A DNA stretch of 64,000 nt from Campylorhamphus procurvoides (lineage: Eukaryota > Chordata > Aves > Passeriformes > Dendrocolaptidae). The stretch spans positions 496,001 through 560,000 of the forward strand of contig WBMV01006289.1 of the NCBI GenBank assembly GCA_013396655.1, read 5' to 3'. A program made the translations under genes and the position numbers. Positions 48,238-62,486 of the stretch are shown here, one piece after another (within the stretch, counting starts at the first letter, position 1; each line of letters begins with the position of its first letter). The notes beneath the pieces are model-generated. The model made no database searches. It saw only the letters and a list, made by a program, of their open reading frames with translations, and was not told the origin of the DNA.

Positions 48238-50941
48238 TCAGGTAGAACTGACTGCCAGCTCGGGAAGCTGCTGAGAGCCTGCAGGCATCAGCAACACAAG
48301 AGGGAACTAAAAGACTTGGAGGAGCCCAGGCTGTTCCCACTGTCTCACAGATTTGCAAGGAGAAGAAAGCCAGTAAGAGGTAAAGAGAGGTGACACAGGG
48401 AAGACAGTGGTTTCTGCTCCCATGGTAAGATTAGAAGGCAGCATAGAAAACTCCGGAAGGCAGACAGATGTGTAACTGAGCTGCCATGGTAAAAACATGC
48501 TTTTGGAAAGAAAAACACAGAAATCCAGATACTGTTGGATTTGGAGGCATCAGACTGAAAAAGCATTTGTTTTAAGTGACCTGGCTGAGCCAGTAGCTAA
48601 TTAGCTCCTTAGCTAATTACTCTTGGTTTTGAATCTTTTTAGAGACACCGAAGTATAACAAACAATATTGCTTGGTCTGTTTCTCCCACAGCCACCTTCA
48701 GCCTCCTTTCCTCATCACTGCAGGAAATGAGACTTCTGCTCTTAAACCAGACATACCATCTGTTTAGACATTGTGCTTTAGCTGAGGTCCATCTCAGGGT
48801 ATTGAAGTTTAGGGACAAATTTATCTTCCAGCTCTGACTGCTTTGAAAACACAGAGCAGGAAGGAGAACTTCCCTTGTTTGAAAACGAGAGTTCACAGAT
48901 TGTTTATTGTGTGTACAAGGAAGCTCTGGGTTCTTTCAAAGTAATGCTTCAAATTTGAAGCAGCTTGCCACACCCCAGCTCAAACTTAAAAGTGCTCCCG
49001 TTTCATTCACCAACTACAAACATCAGTTTAGAGTAAAAAAACCCTAAAAACTGGCACAGAAGTTACTCATGAACACCCCAGTTTGAAGCAAGGGCTTTTG
49101 GCTCTGCAAGAACCAGTTCTCCAGCATCCTGCTTTTCAGTTTTCAGCTGAACCCCAAAGAGAAAAGCATTAGGATTATGTATTCCACTCATTAATAAAGG
49201 TTGGCAATGAAATATGAAAATGCCAAAAGATCAGATGATTGGGTCAAACTGAAGTGAAAGCAGAAGACTAAAATAAAAAGCAATGGAAAATGTGAACAAA
49301 GGCTCTTACACCCTCTCAAGACTCTCTTTAGACACCTTCCTGTCATGCTTTTCCCTATCCCCAGCCTAATAGCTGTGTTACCTCTCTGCCCCAGGTTTAG
49401 ACAGATCACAAAGAGTGTCCACCTGGTGATCAGAGCAGTAAACCCACTGTCTCCTGAAGCACTCTGATGGATACTGGTTTCTGACAGGATAACCAGATAT
49501 GCAATTTGGACTATTCTCTTAATTTTCAAAGCTACCCTTTAAAGGCTCACACTACTGTTACCAGTGAATATCCCAGCCTGCTACTACAGTCAGATATTTT
49601 TCCTCTAAGCAGGCACTTATGCACCTGGGACATGTGTTTTCCCAGCTCTCACCCATACTCTATAAGGCAATGTTGATTGTAACCTGTCAAATAATCTTTG
49701 CAAATATCCATCATTTATGGTAGCTATAAGCCCATGCCTTGATGCTATAATAAATAAGTCATAACTCGTGACAAGAGAAGCAGCAGAAAGGGAAGATACA
49801 TCAAGCTAATTAAAGCAAGGTTTCTCTAATAGTTTCTTTAACCTCAACACGCTAAGCACCCATTTATCATTCTATGCTGTACATTTGTAACAGACCAAGT
49901 CACGTGTCCTCTCCTCAGGAAAGAAAGCCAATTCAGAAGGTATTTAAACATGTGCTCCCTTCCCAGCTGGCGAGCAGAAAGTCCTCACTGTGAAGAAGTC
50001 TGAGGAAGAGAGGGAACATTTTGAGAAAACACAGCATGACTGCCTGAGGAGAACAGCACCATAATGAAGTGCAACAAAAATAGATCTTTCTTCTGAACCC
50101 ATCTTGGAAATCAGTTTAGATTTATGCAAGAAGATGGGTGAAAACTCCATTTCCTTCAGCAGTGCTCTCACAGTTACAGGGTTAGTGGTCAGGGCACAGT
50201 CACAGAGTTGATATTCATCTGTATACACAGAACTGGAATTGAAAACTGTGATGGCTCAGTGACACTCTTCAAACTCTAATACAGTCCTTCTATATTTCCT
50301 TGTGTTTTCTTTCACTTTTTTCATGCCACAGAATGGGCTGAATACTGTCCCAGTGGGCTGGATAAGGAAGTGGTACAGCACCAGACACCAACCACCTGTG
50401 AAATGGGACACAGAAAGGTCACAAAGACAGAGCTGAAGGAGGCTTTCACCAGATGTACCCATAATAGTCAACATTTTTGCTCTCAACTTATTTGTACCTC
50501 ATCCCTGAGCTTTGTATGCAGGATCCTTTCAGGTTCAGATCCTGCAATCAATACACAAATGGATAGCCTGAAAAATTTTCTCTATGTATTGAGGGATTAA
50601 ACCTGGCCAGATTTTTTTTTACAAAAACTAGAAGTGAACCCTCAGATTTCCTAAAGAAAAATATGTTTCAAAAGGGTTGTCTTGAAATTTTCCCAGGACA
50701 AGGTTGGAGGGGAAAGCAAAAAATATTTTTTTTTTCATGACTGCCACATTTCCTCCCTTATTTGAAAATAACCAGTGATTTACAAGCTAAGTTGGGATGT
50801 GTGGAAGTGCAGCAGAGCACAGGACAGCTCTCTCAAGTCTTCCTCACTCCAGATGCTGCTTATCTTGTGACTGAGGGGTGTCTATCTGACTGATGTGGGT
50901 TCTTCTGTAAAAGCAGTAGTTTCAGTTCTATTTTGGGTTTG

Positions 50942-50959
50942 TTTTTTTTTTTTTTTTTT
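50942..50959 (-). repeat. Homopolymer T18 (A18 on minus strand)
   Basis: An uninterrupted run of 18 T. The minus strand leading into it, about 51230 to 50960, stays open for about 115 codons through the A-run. It could be a retrocopy tail or a simple slippage tract. Confidence 0.9.
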
Positions 50960-53900
50960 AAACCAGACCCTTTGTCCCCAACTTGCAATTCGCTCCTCTT
51001 GCCTTTTTTCTTGATTTAGGGTATTTTGGTTTTTGAGGTCCTGGTGGTGTGATCCCCTGTCTGCCTCTGCCCGCAGGGGCTGAATGTTGCTCAGCATGGG
51101 GGTGGACTCGGTGGCCTTGTGAGCTTTTGTGGTTTGCCTGACTCGTGGGAGGCTGATGGATATAGCACTCTGGCCCCCATTCGAGCCTGTCCAGCTATGT
51201 ATAGATATAGACATGTGATATTTCCACAACTGCAGGTTTTAGGGACTGTTTAAAAAAAAAGAAAGAAAGTAGCAACAGAAAGAAGGTGGTGACTTGTATG
51301 GAAAGTTTCTGCCAACATGCCCAGCTATTAATGCATGCCTGAGCCAGTCTGCTGTGTTCTCCTTCTTGCCACCCTTGACCTGCCCATCCTGGCCAAGCCT
51401 GGTGTGCAACCCCATTTGCTTCTTCTTAGTCTGAAAGTAAAACTCCAGCTATGGCATTGGCAACTACACTTTTTTAACAAGCTGTTGTGAGAACAGAGCA
51501 ACCAGTGAAGCCTGTTTTCTCTATGGAAACTTGTGTCTTCTATTCTTAGTACCAAAAAGTCACACCCTACTGTGACCTATCACTTCACCTTTACATAAGA
51601 CACTATTTCTCACACCCACATTTCACACCTTCTCCCTCCTACTGCCTGCAGACCTTTGAGAGGGCAAAACACAGCACTTGGTCTGGTGACACACTTGAGC
51701 CTCAATGACCCAGGCCATTCAAGCACAGGCCCCAGAATAAAACACAAACTTTACCAAGGTTTAATGGAACAAAAAGAACACTAAGTTTGCCAAAAAGTGG
51801 GCTCAGACAAGGCTCTGTGAAGGTGGTTTCAAAAAATGAAAGTTTACATTAGTTGCCAGCAGGGGACAGCAAGGCTTTATACATATAGAGAGATCTGCTG
51901 CTCTGCTCTGAGAGAAGAGACTGTTCAGTGTTTAGGTATCATTAGGCAAAGGTTTCCAAAAAGGAATCAAGAGTGCACATAAACGTGCTCCAGAAGTGAA
52001 GGGCTCTTGCGAAATGACTGAGCTGCACACTTGCACAACTATTACACTATTTGGGTAGTGAAAGTCTCAATTTTTAAACCTGCATGTCTTTAGCATCATG
52101 CTCAAATTCAGCCAGAACCGTAGGATAATAATTGTAAAAAGCTGGAGTATGGACCACAAGAGTCAGCCTTAGATTAGAGATACAACCACCTATTTTATTT
52201 AGGCAAAATATCCAGGGAGAGATCTATTTATTTATTTTAATAAAGCTATTTAGTGCTATTTTATATGCTGAATGGGTTCCTACTTGCCCTTAGTTGCTAT
52301 TTCAGAAGGGCTGAGATCTGCAGGTTCAATGTCATAACTGGTAGCCCTATACCTTCAATATTTTTGGGTACCTGCAATGACAGTACACACTATATTTAAG
52401 TAGCTGCCTCAGACTCTGGTTCTTTGGATGGGGAAGAAGTTTCAAAATGTATGCAAGTAATTTCTGATCATAGGACAAAAGAATTCTGCAGAGTTAAAAA
52501 AAGGAAAATTCTTCCTGCTCTTCATGTGCAAAACTGCATCCTTCCTAATACAGGAGCTGGTCACACATCACCCATAGTGAGTGGGTCCTAGACCAACAAA
52601 CCATAACCCAAAGATCTGTATTTAAAACATATACTCTATACACACAAATGTGTATTTTCTGCATTCCAAACGTGATAGGAAGCCTATTTTTGTAATTCAA
52701 TATTCACAGAGATATTAATATCCTTGCCTATAAAGGAGGACATAAATACTATCCCATTCCTAATTTTGATTTCCATGTGTTTAAATTATCATTTCCAAAT
52801 TTGAAGGGCTTACAAAAAGGACCAGCTTTGGGGCTCAGCAAGCTCTTTACTATTAAAGGAGCAAAGAAATTAAATCTATTACATTTGGAACAGATCAACA
52901 AATGTCATCATAACCTATAATAGAAATTGAAATACAAAAGCAAAACCAGTTCAAACTAGAATGAGACACTTGTTAATGACAAGACCATGTTAAGGCATAT
53001 TAGACTCTAAACCAAAACTGAATCGCATTTTAAATAATGTTTACCTTGAACACAATTCTAAAGCTTTTATTTTACAGAACATCAAACTAGGTCATCAAGG
53101 TCTTTTAGGGGTTTAAAAATCTGAATATATGTCATAAATTTATTTTGCAAGTATTTTTCAGCCCTTTAAAATCTTCTCCTCACTTCTCTGCTCTCATATC
53201 TAGAACTGCTGTAAAGGCTACTATAAACCTCATAACTCCCCACATGGACTTCAGAATCAGCAGAATCCATTGCTGGTTTATTGCTACTCATAAAGTGCCT
53301 TATACTGTAGGATTGAGCCTGTTATCTGCTCTTCCAACAATAAATCCTTTTTTCATGCGAGCTGAGCGTACTAACATTAATCAAACAACGCTCTAAGAGA
53401 GAGAACACAGAACACCCTGGCTGTTGGACATCCATTCTGTGATACACACTGGTTGCTATTAACAGCTAGAAACAGCCTTCAGCTCCTGGCAGTTGTGTTG
53501 TTTCACTGTCAACAGGATTTGTAAGAACATGAAAATCATACCAATGATTAATGGCCTCGCTTAAGGAGCATTCCTGGAGTTACATTTTTGCAGATGCCCA
53601 TGAAGTCAGGGAAGGGCTGAACAACTACAGGAACAGAATCAAGTCTAATACCAAGAGATTTTATTTCTTAGAGACTTCATCTTTCCCTTATTATCCGAAG
53701 GGAGAAAATAATGAGGGGTTTAATATAAAAGTACATAAGGATGACCAGATTATGGTGCATTTAATATGGAAGGGAATGCATCTAAGTTTTATAAACCCAC
53801 TACAAATGGAGTCATGGTTCTATTAACCAGGACAGTCTTGTCCACACTAATCCTAATTTAAAAACAAACCAACCAACCCACAAAAATCTTCAAAGAAGGC

Positions 53901-54169
53901 TGACATTGTCTCTGATACTGCCATGTCAGTTCATTTAGTGTATCTTATTCCTCTTTTTCTCCAAGTTACTAATTTTTATGTATACCCATAGTCTGTTTGC
54001 CAGTCTAAAAATCTTTCCTTTTAGAGACTTGCATAAACATTCCCCAAAACATGTCACCTTTTGCAGCAAAAATTATAAATAGACATAGATGGGGCTCCGT
54101 AGATGGAAGGCTTGATGGGACACCAGCAAACATTTGCTTAATTTTGAGATGAATAAAATTTATCCTTTG

Positions 54170-54480
54170 CATTCAGATTTTCTATGGATTTTTCATTAAT
54201 TATTTTTATAAAAATATTTCATTTTCCAAAACATTTTCCCCACATTGAAATGGTATTACGGGGACTTAATGATTTTTTTGCAAATTTTAGTTACTAATTG
54301 AAAACAAAATGACATCTTTTGGTGTTATGAGCGTCTATTAAATGGCGTGAACATGTGCTGTCACTTTATTCACTTAAAGCGAAGTGGTTTGTAAATATTG
54401 AGTAAATAAATTGGTTTATTTGATTTTCCCAATGAAATAAACAAGCAATAAGTAAACATTGATTGGGTCATAAGAGGAGA
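54170..54480. promoter_or_regulatory. Candidate conserved non-coding element with forkhead-like sites
   Basis: A complex, non-repetitive A+T-rich block with several forkhead-type cores: TTTGTAAATATTG near 54389, AAATAAACAA near 54435 and GTAAACA at 54452. It borders a CpG-enriched stretch at 54500-54660. Confidence 0.28.
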
Positions 54481-57400
54481 CAGTGCGTGAGAGGAGGTTT
54501 GGGTCGTGTGGGTATGTGGGACGCGTGTCCTGAACGCAGCTTTTCAGACTGCTCGTCCCCAGCTTCCTTTTTCCTGTTTGGTCTCCCCCGGGCTTGGGGC
54601 TGGGTGCAAGTTTGTCTGCTTCCGTTTCTAAAGGACTGACTAATCAGTCGGGACCAGTCTTACTCATTTCACTCAATATTTGTAATCTCCTGGTGAGGTT
54701 TATCAAAAAGCTGTGTAGGCAGAAGAGCTCCAGGCCCTCTCTGATACTCTCTTTTGATGACAGGACAGTGTAGCAGCACGCAGGAAGTATCATCTCCCCT
54801 CATTCACCTCACAGGAAATCCAAGGCAGACCCAGTTTGCTCAAGTGTCATACCAGAACTGTGTGACCCCTGGTATTGCTGCAATGAAATTTTTCAAACAG
54901 ATCACCCCTTTCTGGGAGTGAGAAAACGCCTTCATTTTATACATGCTTTAACACCAAACAACCCACACTCTATCTTCCAACCACAGCAGTATGACTTCTT
55001 AGCTATTTTTGTAGCCAGCATTTGATCTACTTCCTTCTCCTGTTCTATCACGTTCTGTTCTCGGCCATGTGCTGTTCTCACTGTTCTATTATTGCTGATG
55101 TGTGACCAACACACAGATCAGAATCCACTGAAACACAAAGCTGCATATCTGGCATCATACATGCAGTGTGCTCTCCAGCAGTGAAACTGGATCTAGCACA
55201 TAAATCCAAATTTTATCTGTAGCACAATAGTTATGACCCAAATAAAACCAGAGAAAATGTATTTGAGTTCAAAATATACAAGTTTGAATGATTTTAACTG
55301 TTTTGAGGAGGCTCTCATGTCTGCACAAAGCCATGTTTTCACCAGTTCTAAATGTCTTTAATCTACTTTGGTATTTGGGCAGGTTCATGGCTGCATCTAA
55401 GGAACTGATAGGAGACTGAAGTCGATAGGTTGCAGAGTACTATGGGCTGGTGTCTTCTGTAAGTCAAAGGAGAAGCAGCTGAAACAGCAGAAAACTCTTT
55501 GTGATAAAGAAGAAAAAAGAAAAGAAGTACAAGTGTTAAGGAAGAATAAAATTCATACAATAGAGAGCATGTTACCAGATTTCAGAGGTTATTCCATGCT
55601 AGAAAGAGCCAGTTAAGATTAAAACTTCATCTTATAAAGGGCAAGCAACATCTTTCAACACTTCAGCTCAAATCTGGAACTAGACAAAGTCAAATATCAT
55701 ATGCTGATGTTTCCCAAGGGTTGACACACATCTATGTGTCAGTTTCTGTAAGGAGGCACATGTCATATTTTCATTTTATTTTGTTAACATTAAGATAGTT
55801 TTTAGACGGTCAATGAGATTGACGGCCACACAAAGCAGTCAAAACCTTGGTTGAGAGGGGATCCAAGATATTACTGCAGCTTCACATGTGACAACAGGAT
55901 CCACAAAGCCAAGACAGTTTGTGATTACCACTATTATACAACCCCCAACCCTGCTTGCACAAGAATCTTCACTTTTGGATATTTGTTTTTCACAAAAATT
56001 CAAAGATATTACGATTTAGGGAGAAAGTCGATCAAGGAGCACCTGGGTTCAACTTTTGCAGGTCCAAGGCCCAAATAACACAGCATCATTTAGCATTTGG
56101 GGTTTTTGGTTTGTTTGTTTTGGTGGGTTTTTTTAAAACCTTTATCAGTGACATTAGGAGTGACCCAGGTTACACATCAATAGTTTTAGGAATTCACAAA
56201 CTACTTGTTTGCATTGCAAATGCAGACTGGTATATGTTGGGACTTAAGATCAATATGCTTCAGAACACGATGTACAAATTTCTTTGCTATGATTCTGTAA
56301 ATATTTTTAATTAGAACTTCAGTAAATTAAACAAACAAAACCATTTCTCTCTATTATGTAATTAAACATCTATATAAATAATAAACAACTAACTAGAACT
56401 GTTATTGTTTATGCCTATCCAACACTCAACGGTCCCTTTGCCAGCTCTGTAGTGTTGAAACTAACTCCTGTTGTTCCCAGACCTTGAGGACCTGGGATTG
56501 CCAGCCCCATGGAATGGGGAGAGAGATCCCAAGAGCTTTGTAAATCCACCTCCACCTATATAAGCGTGCAAACAGCAGCAGCCACCATCATGCCTGTTAG
56601 CATTGGATCAAAGCCTGTGTCCCAGGAAAGCCAAACTGAACAAATTTGCATCTCCTCTGACAGATGATGCAACTTCCTCGTGCTTTGAGCTAGAACAACA
56701 TGACCACACCAGTGTGGCAAGGAGCTTAAACAGCCCATGCCAACTGTGCATTCACTATGGCTTCTGGAATGCTTTACTGTCTACAAGTGCTCAGGGAACT
56801 CACCAGTAAGCATGAAAGTTCATTAAGGCAGTGGGTCACAGAGGGTGCCCTTCAGCCTTTTCCCTACAAAATACCTTCCAAATACTTGCCCATTCTAATT
56901 GAAGACAGACATGGTATTACTTGGTGTTCCTTGTGGGGGTGCCCTCGTGGCCCACCCTTGGCAAATGGTTAATATGTTAAAATAAGAATGCATACACGGT
57001 GTTGACTCAAAAATGATCATGTCTAACAAAAAAATCATCTCCATCAGCCAGGTTCAACAGTGACTGGGGAATTACAAGCCCATTGATTGAGCTGGATTTT
57101 TGATAATGAACCAGAAATTTTATCTCAAATTATGTTGAGTGTCCTCATTAATAGAGGTGCAATTCAATGAAGTATTGGTTTTTTAGAAAGAATTTTGTAA
57201 TTAAATACATCAAAAAACTCCAACTCTGTCTACTAAGAATGATGAATAAACTTCCTAGTGCTAAGTCTAGCAGTATCACAGATTTCTTAGAGCTCATGTC
57301 CAAGTGACTTCCTTTTATCTGCTTTTCAAATAAGATCAGTGTTTTTCACTGCCAAGGTGAGCTCACAAGTCATTGATTTCTACTGACAGAGCATCCTAAA

Positions 57401-59079
57401 GCTCTGCTGATGCTGCATAAAACTTCACCTGCCTCTGCTACAGAAATCTTGTGCAATAAACTAATACTCAGCAGAGGTCCCACCATTCATGTAGACTCAT
57501 TTATGTAGAAGAAAGTAGAGAAGGGGAATGTGATCCCACTCTGCAGGTGCCACGTGTTGTGACAGATCTTCAAGTTTATTCCAAAGAATCACGGCACTGG
57601 ATTTTTTCTAAAGCTCAGGTCTGCCCTCCCTCCCACATCTAGTTGGTCATTGTAACAGTGAAAAGGAGTCAGTTACCTTTGAAAAAGGCTGATAAACATT
57701 GCACAGACAGCGGAAAACCACTCATTCTGAAGTGGTTTCCTTCTGCCAACCCCTGGGGATGCACTGACAGCCACAGGTGCTCCAGTTTTGTTTTTGAGAA
57801 TCAAGCCCCATGCACAAGAGGAATGCCTTAAAGCTTTGGCTTGGATTGTAGAACAGATTTATGCAGGCTGGGTTTTCTGTATCACTCCTGGAGCCAGTGT
57901 ATGGTAACAAGCGATCTCACTAGCATCCTCAAAAGAAGGTTAAAACTGAGTCTTTTTTCCCCTGTAACCTCCCTTCATGTATCCTTGGCAAGGTTTGCCT
58001 TTGGGACACTACTGAACTTTCATTGTTATTTTCATGGAAAGCTTTGTGAACACGAGGAAGTTTCAAGCTAAGCTCTACTACCAAGTTTTGGGAGAAAATG
58101 AGTGTAAGAGCTTCTTCCTCATCTCACTGAACTCTATTACCTTGAAAAAGCACAGGGGTGGAACTCACTCCACAGCACAGTGGCAGGCTGTATGGGAAAA
58201 GTGCCCTCTCACTCTTTGGTTCCTTAATTTTTTTTTCTTACCAGATTATTTGAGTCTTCTCTCACTGTTACCTCAGCCACAGCCCTTCTGTACCCTGCCA
58301 CACAGGCAGCAATGCCAGATAGAAATGCTGAATGGTCTCTAGAACTGACAGAGGTGCTCATAGAAAGAAGAGAATGAAAAGCAAAAGCTGATAATAAGGG
58401 GAAGAGAATCCAGATAAGCTGCAAGTCCAGTGTGATACATAAAAATATATTTTTTATGTAATTCTATTATTTGCTTATTTGTTTTGACATTAGCTCTCAC
58501 TTTGTTTCTTGAAAATGCAAGCAGCATACACAGTACTGAAAAATCAGATGAGAAATCTCTAAAGAGATTAATTAAAGTTGCAAGTGCTCTTCCTTCTTTT
58601 ACAAACACAAAAGTTAGGCAAAAAGGAAACACGTGAGCATGAGCCAGTGAGAGCAAGAAAGTAAAACTCACAGAAATTACATTTGCAGAAATAGCAAAAT
58701 AGCCTGAACACTGATAGATCAGGTGAACAGAATCCTCATTCGATCATAATCCATAAGCGTCACAAAATATACATTCCATGTGTTGTCATGTTTTGAGGTC
58801 TGTGCTCATCTCTCAGGTTCAAAGATCGTACTTTTCCAATTGTTTTGCTCTGTGACTGGAAACCACATGGAGCCTTGGGCTCTGTAATACTGCAGTTCCC
58901 TAATATTTAGAATGTTCCATGGCAACCCACAGTGAGACTAAACCAGATGACAAGTGAAAGTGGTGCTGGTTATTCAATGAACGTAAGAGGAATCAAAAAG
59001 AGGTTGGCTTGTAAAATACAAATCTTGCTACAATAGCAGACAAAGCGAGTTAGAAAAGAGAACAATATGCAAACATGTT

Positions 59080-59290
59080 CTGAGCTTCAAATGACGCACA
59101 TTTATGTTGTTAGGTCTTTTATTATGACCTGGCTACAGAGGGTTATTTGCATGAACCATGAGAATACAGAAAGGACATATTAAATATTCATCAAGATTCA
59201 TTGTAGCTTTCTGTTTAGTACATTTTACTTATACCATCCTTGATGGCCAAAATTAGTGGCCATGCCATGCAAAATGTCATTTTACACGTT
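59080..59290. promoter_or_regulatory. Candidate conserved non-coding element with octamer-like core
   Basis: Includes TTATTTGCATGAA (octamer-like, near 59142), TATTAAATATTCATC, and a perfect inverted repeat ATGGCCA-7-TGGCCAT at 59243-59263. It is unrelated to the CR1 copies. Confidence 0.25.
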
Positions 59291-61760
59291 TTCCCCCTCC
59301 CCAGCAGTCAGAGGACATCCCTACTTGGTCATTTTCCGAGCAGCAGTATTTGTTTATGTGATGGGGAGCTGCCCCATGCAAGATCCTAAGCAAAATATCA
59401 CCAAACAAAAAAAGGACCATGGGAAAAGTTTGCCCATGGGAGAGAACCCAATTATTCAGAACCAACAATCACGTAAAAAATAGGTGGCATGAGGTGCCAA
59501 TTCACTAGAGGAAGAGAACTTTAAAGCAAGTAATGCCCTGCCATATTGGCAGGAGCAATTTTATAGTTAATCTTCAGCTACTTAGCTGAGTCCCAGTGCA
59601 AGTGAAGTCTTATTTATTATTCAGCGCAGAAGTTAGCTTTCTTATTTGCTGAACTGTTGCCTTTACTTATTTTGGTTATAGAACCCAATCTTTATATTAA
59701 AAAAGTCTAGGCCTGTCTACACCCTTAGGAGAGCAAAAAACCTCATTGTAAATTTGAGTTTCCTCCTTCTGAATAACAGCAATGAGAGGAAGGAAGTGAG
59801 AACTAAAAAGAAAGAGCTTCCAAGCTGAGGGAAGTGTCTCTTGCCATTACAATTAAAGGGGAGATTTGGCAGCGATCAGTCCAGTTCTAGTGATTTTAAT
59901 TCACACTGCATCATTACCTGACTTGATTTTTTCATTAAGAGTGAAACCTAGGGGGTTATTCTGAGGTTCTCAGAAAAACAAATGCAGCCAGCATTAGCAT
60001 TGCAAAGACATTAACACATGAAAAAATGAGAATGTAATACCCAAAAAACTAGGTCACCTTCCATTTCCTTTACTTACTGTGGCTATTCCTAATTAAGTGA
60101 GTTCATGGCAAAATTGAAGGGTGTAATCAGATTCTAAGTAAATCTAAGAAAATTGTTCCATGCTTCTTTACAGAAAAATAATACTTGTAGTATATTTTCT
60201 CACATCAACAGGTTTTGTGCTTCTGTCACTGACACAGTGTGTCTCAATACACTGAGTGTTAAATATGACCAGATTTAAATGAAAACCAAGAATAAACTCT
60301 GATTGAGAGGAAATTTGGTGACTTGGAAGTTGCAAAGCTTCTTTTAAGTAACATTATAAATAAAAGACATGTAAGCATCTACCAATATTTCCTAACAGGT
60401 ATGTATGTATTCATCAGATCTGCTCTTCTTCTAATGTTATGTATCACATATGGACAGAGAAGAGCCACTCTATTATATTTAAAGGGATATTAGAGATAAT
60501 GTAAAGTTATATACACACATACCCACATGTGTTTTTACAAGTATCTTACACTCTTAAGAAAGAAAATACATCTAAAAATCTCTTTTGCTTCGCTTTTAGC
60601 ACTTGCCTAGGCAGTGCCAACCGATAGAACAGCTATCTTTACATCTTTATAAGGACTGTGATTTCCAGATCCTGTGTCTCAGGCTGAAGTTGGAATTTCT
60701 ATATCAAGCTTTGATGACTCTTCAGAGTAACTCAGCAGCACAAAGAAAAAGCTCAGCAGTTAAGAGCAGAACTATTATTATCATGAAACTCAGTGGGTTC
60801 CATTTCCTGCTGCTCATCTGAAACCGTCCCTCCAGATTTGGTTATCTGGGTTTGCTTACTGAATTTTGTCTTCAGCTTCAAATTAATTTCAAAATTAAAG
60901 GGAAATGGTCACATATATAAAAATCTCACCTGGTTTACAGTGCTGACATGTACAGCACACAGGCAGTGGGGAATTCCAGAGCTGGCAACACATAACCCAC
61001 AGTGCAGGAACAGCAGTTTTAGCAGTCTGTGGAGGTCACAGAAACAAGGCTGAAATAATTAGTTTCGCCACAGGTGGGACATGGTAGTTACTGTGTTTTG
61101 ATAATGACATGAATTGGGAAATCCATTCTGAGGATGTGACAGCTCCTCTTTTGAACAAAGATTATATTCAGTACTCTTGTCTGTAGGCTTCCAGATATTT
61201 AATTAATGAGGAACCGGTTCTGAATGACAAGGGCCCATGCCCTGTAATTTAGATGTGAATTAAAGAGTCATTTCCCACACACCTTCGAGAGGAGACCAAA
61301 TTGTTGGGGTCCAAAGAAGCCTATACTCATTTTAGTAAAACCATAGGCATGTAAATAAACTCTGTTCTCCACTCCATAAGGAGAAGGTATGTGAAGGATT
61401 CAGCTGTTCTTAAACCCATGCACCAAAGACTGTTAAGCTTTCAGACTGGCACCATGAATGATGCATGTTTGAAAACAGGTGCCAAGCACAGGCACCAGTA
61501 ACATGGGTGAATACATCCAGGAATATTGGTCTTGTCAAACATAAACCCACCAGTTCCTTACAAATAATGTCTTTAACTAGACTGGTATAAGATCAAAGAG
61601 GAGTTCAGTTTTCCAAGAACTACAGTAGACTTGCATTGCAATAATGCACCTCCCCACATTCTTCCCAGGAATGATGTGCTAACTGCTGGGAGCTGGATTT
61701 CCCCAAATGCACAGAGGTGCCAGCTGGTCAAAAGCAGCAGCCAGTCTAGTGCAGGCATTT

Positions 61761-61945
61761 CAGAGAATCCTAAAATGGTTTGGGCTCAAAGGGACATTTA
61801 AAGGCCATCTAGTCCAACCCCCTCTAATAAGCAGAGACACCTTCAATCAGATCAGGTTACGCAGGGCCCTGTCCAGCCTGACCTTGAATATTTTAGGTAT
61901 CCACCACCTCTCTGAGCAAGATGTTCCAGTGTTTCAGGATATATC
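61761..61945 (-). mobile_element. CR1 LINE 3'-end fragment
   Basis: Reverse-strand CR1 signature: GAATCCTAAAATGGTTTGGG, CATCTAGTCCAACCCCCTCT, a degenerate CAGGGCCCTGTCCAGCCTGA, and the motif for a phrase usually read as CCACCACCTCTCTGAGCAA. Confidence 0.8.
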
Positions 61946-62486
61946 AGGTGCAAGCCATATGGAAGGGAGGGAGGATGGGGTTGGTCCCTGTGGTATAGCA
62001 TAAACCAGCAAAAATAATAAATATGAGCAATTCAAGTCTTTCTGTTGTGAACATTCTGATTCCTGAGAATTCAAAGTAGACAGCAGGTGAGATTCAAAGT
62101 AAATGACAGGAAATACAACTCAACTGCCTTCCTTTCCTCCTTCATCACAAAAGCAGCTGGTTCTAAGAGAACATCACAGAAAACATGTTGCTTTTAAATC
62201 TTTATAGATTTAAATTGAGACTATATAGCTACCTTCAATTTTCCCATTTCTTGAAGTAGCTTTCTGCTACTTCACCTATATACTAGGCAAGGATTTTCAG
62301 AGGAAGATGGAAGAAATGGTAATTTGAATGATGCTCTTCCAGCATGTAGTTCTAACTCAAAAAAGTCAAGTTGGAAACCTGTAATTACTTCTATAATTAC
62401 CATTCTTTCTTAAGTAGGACTCTTCTAACTGAATTAGACTTTTATAGTCTGGACATCATTCATTAGTTATACAAAAAAATCTCAGG

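Larger units (their letters stand above)
39240..61760. other. Long gene-free stretch downstream of RGS21
   Basis: No RGS-type exon (no FSEEN, (V/I)N(L/I)D or DS(Y/F)PRFL motif) and no other recognisable coding family appears in any frame. The stretch contains the candidate regulatory blocks, palindromes and microsatellites listed separately. RGS1, the usual next gene, must begin further right or be absent. Confidence 0.6.
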
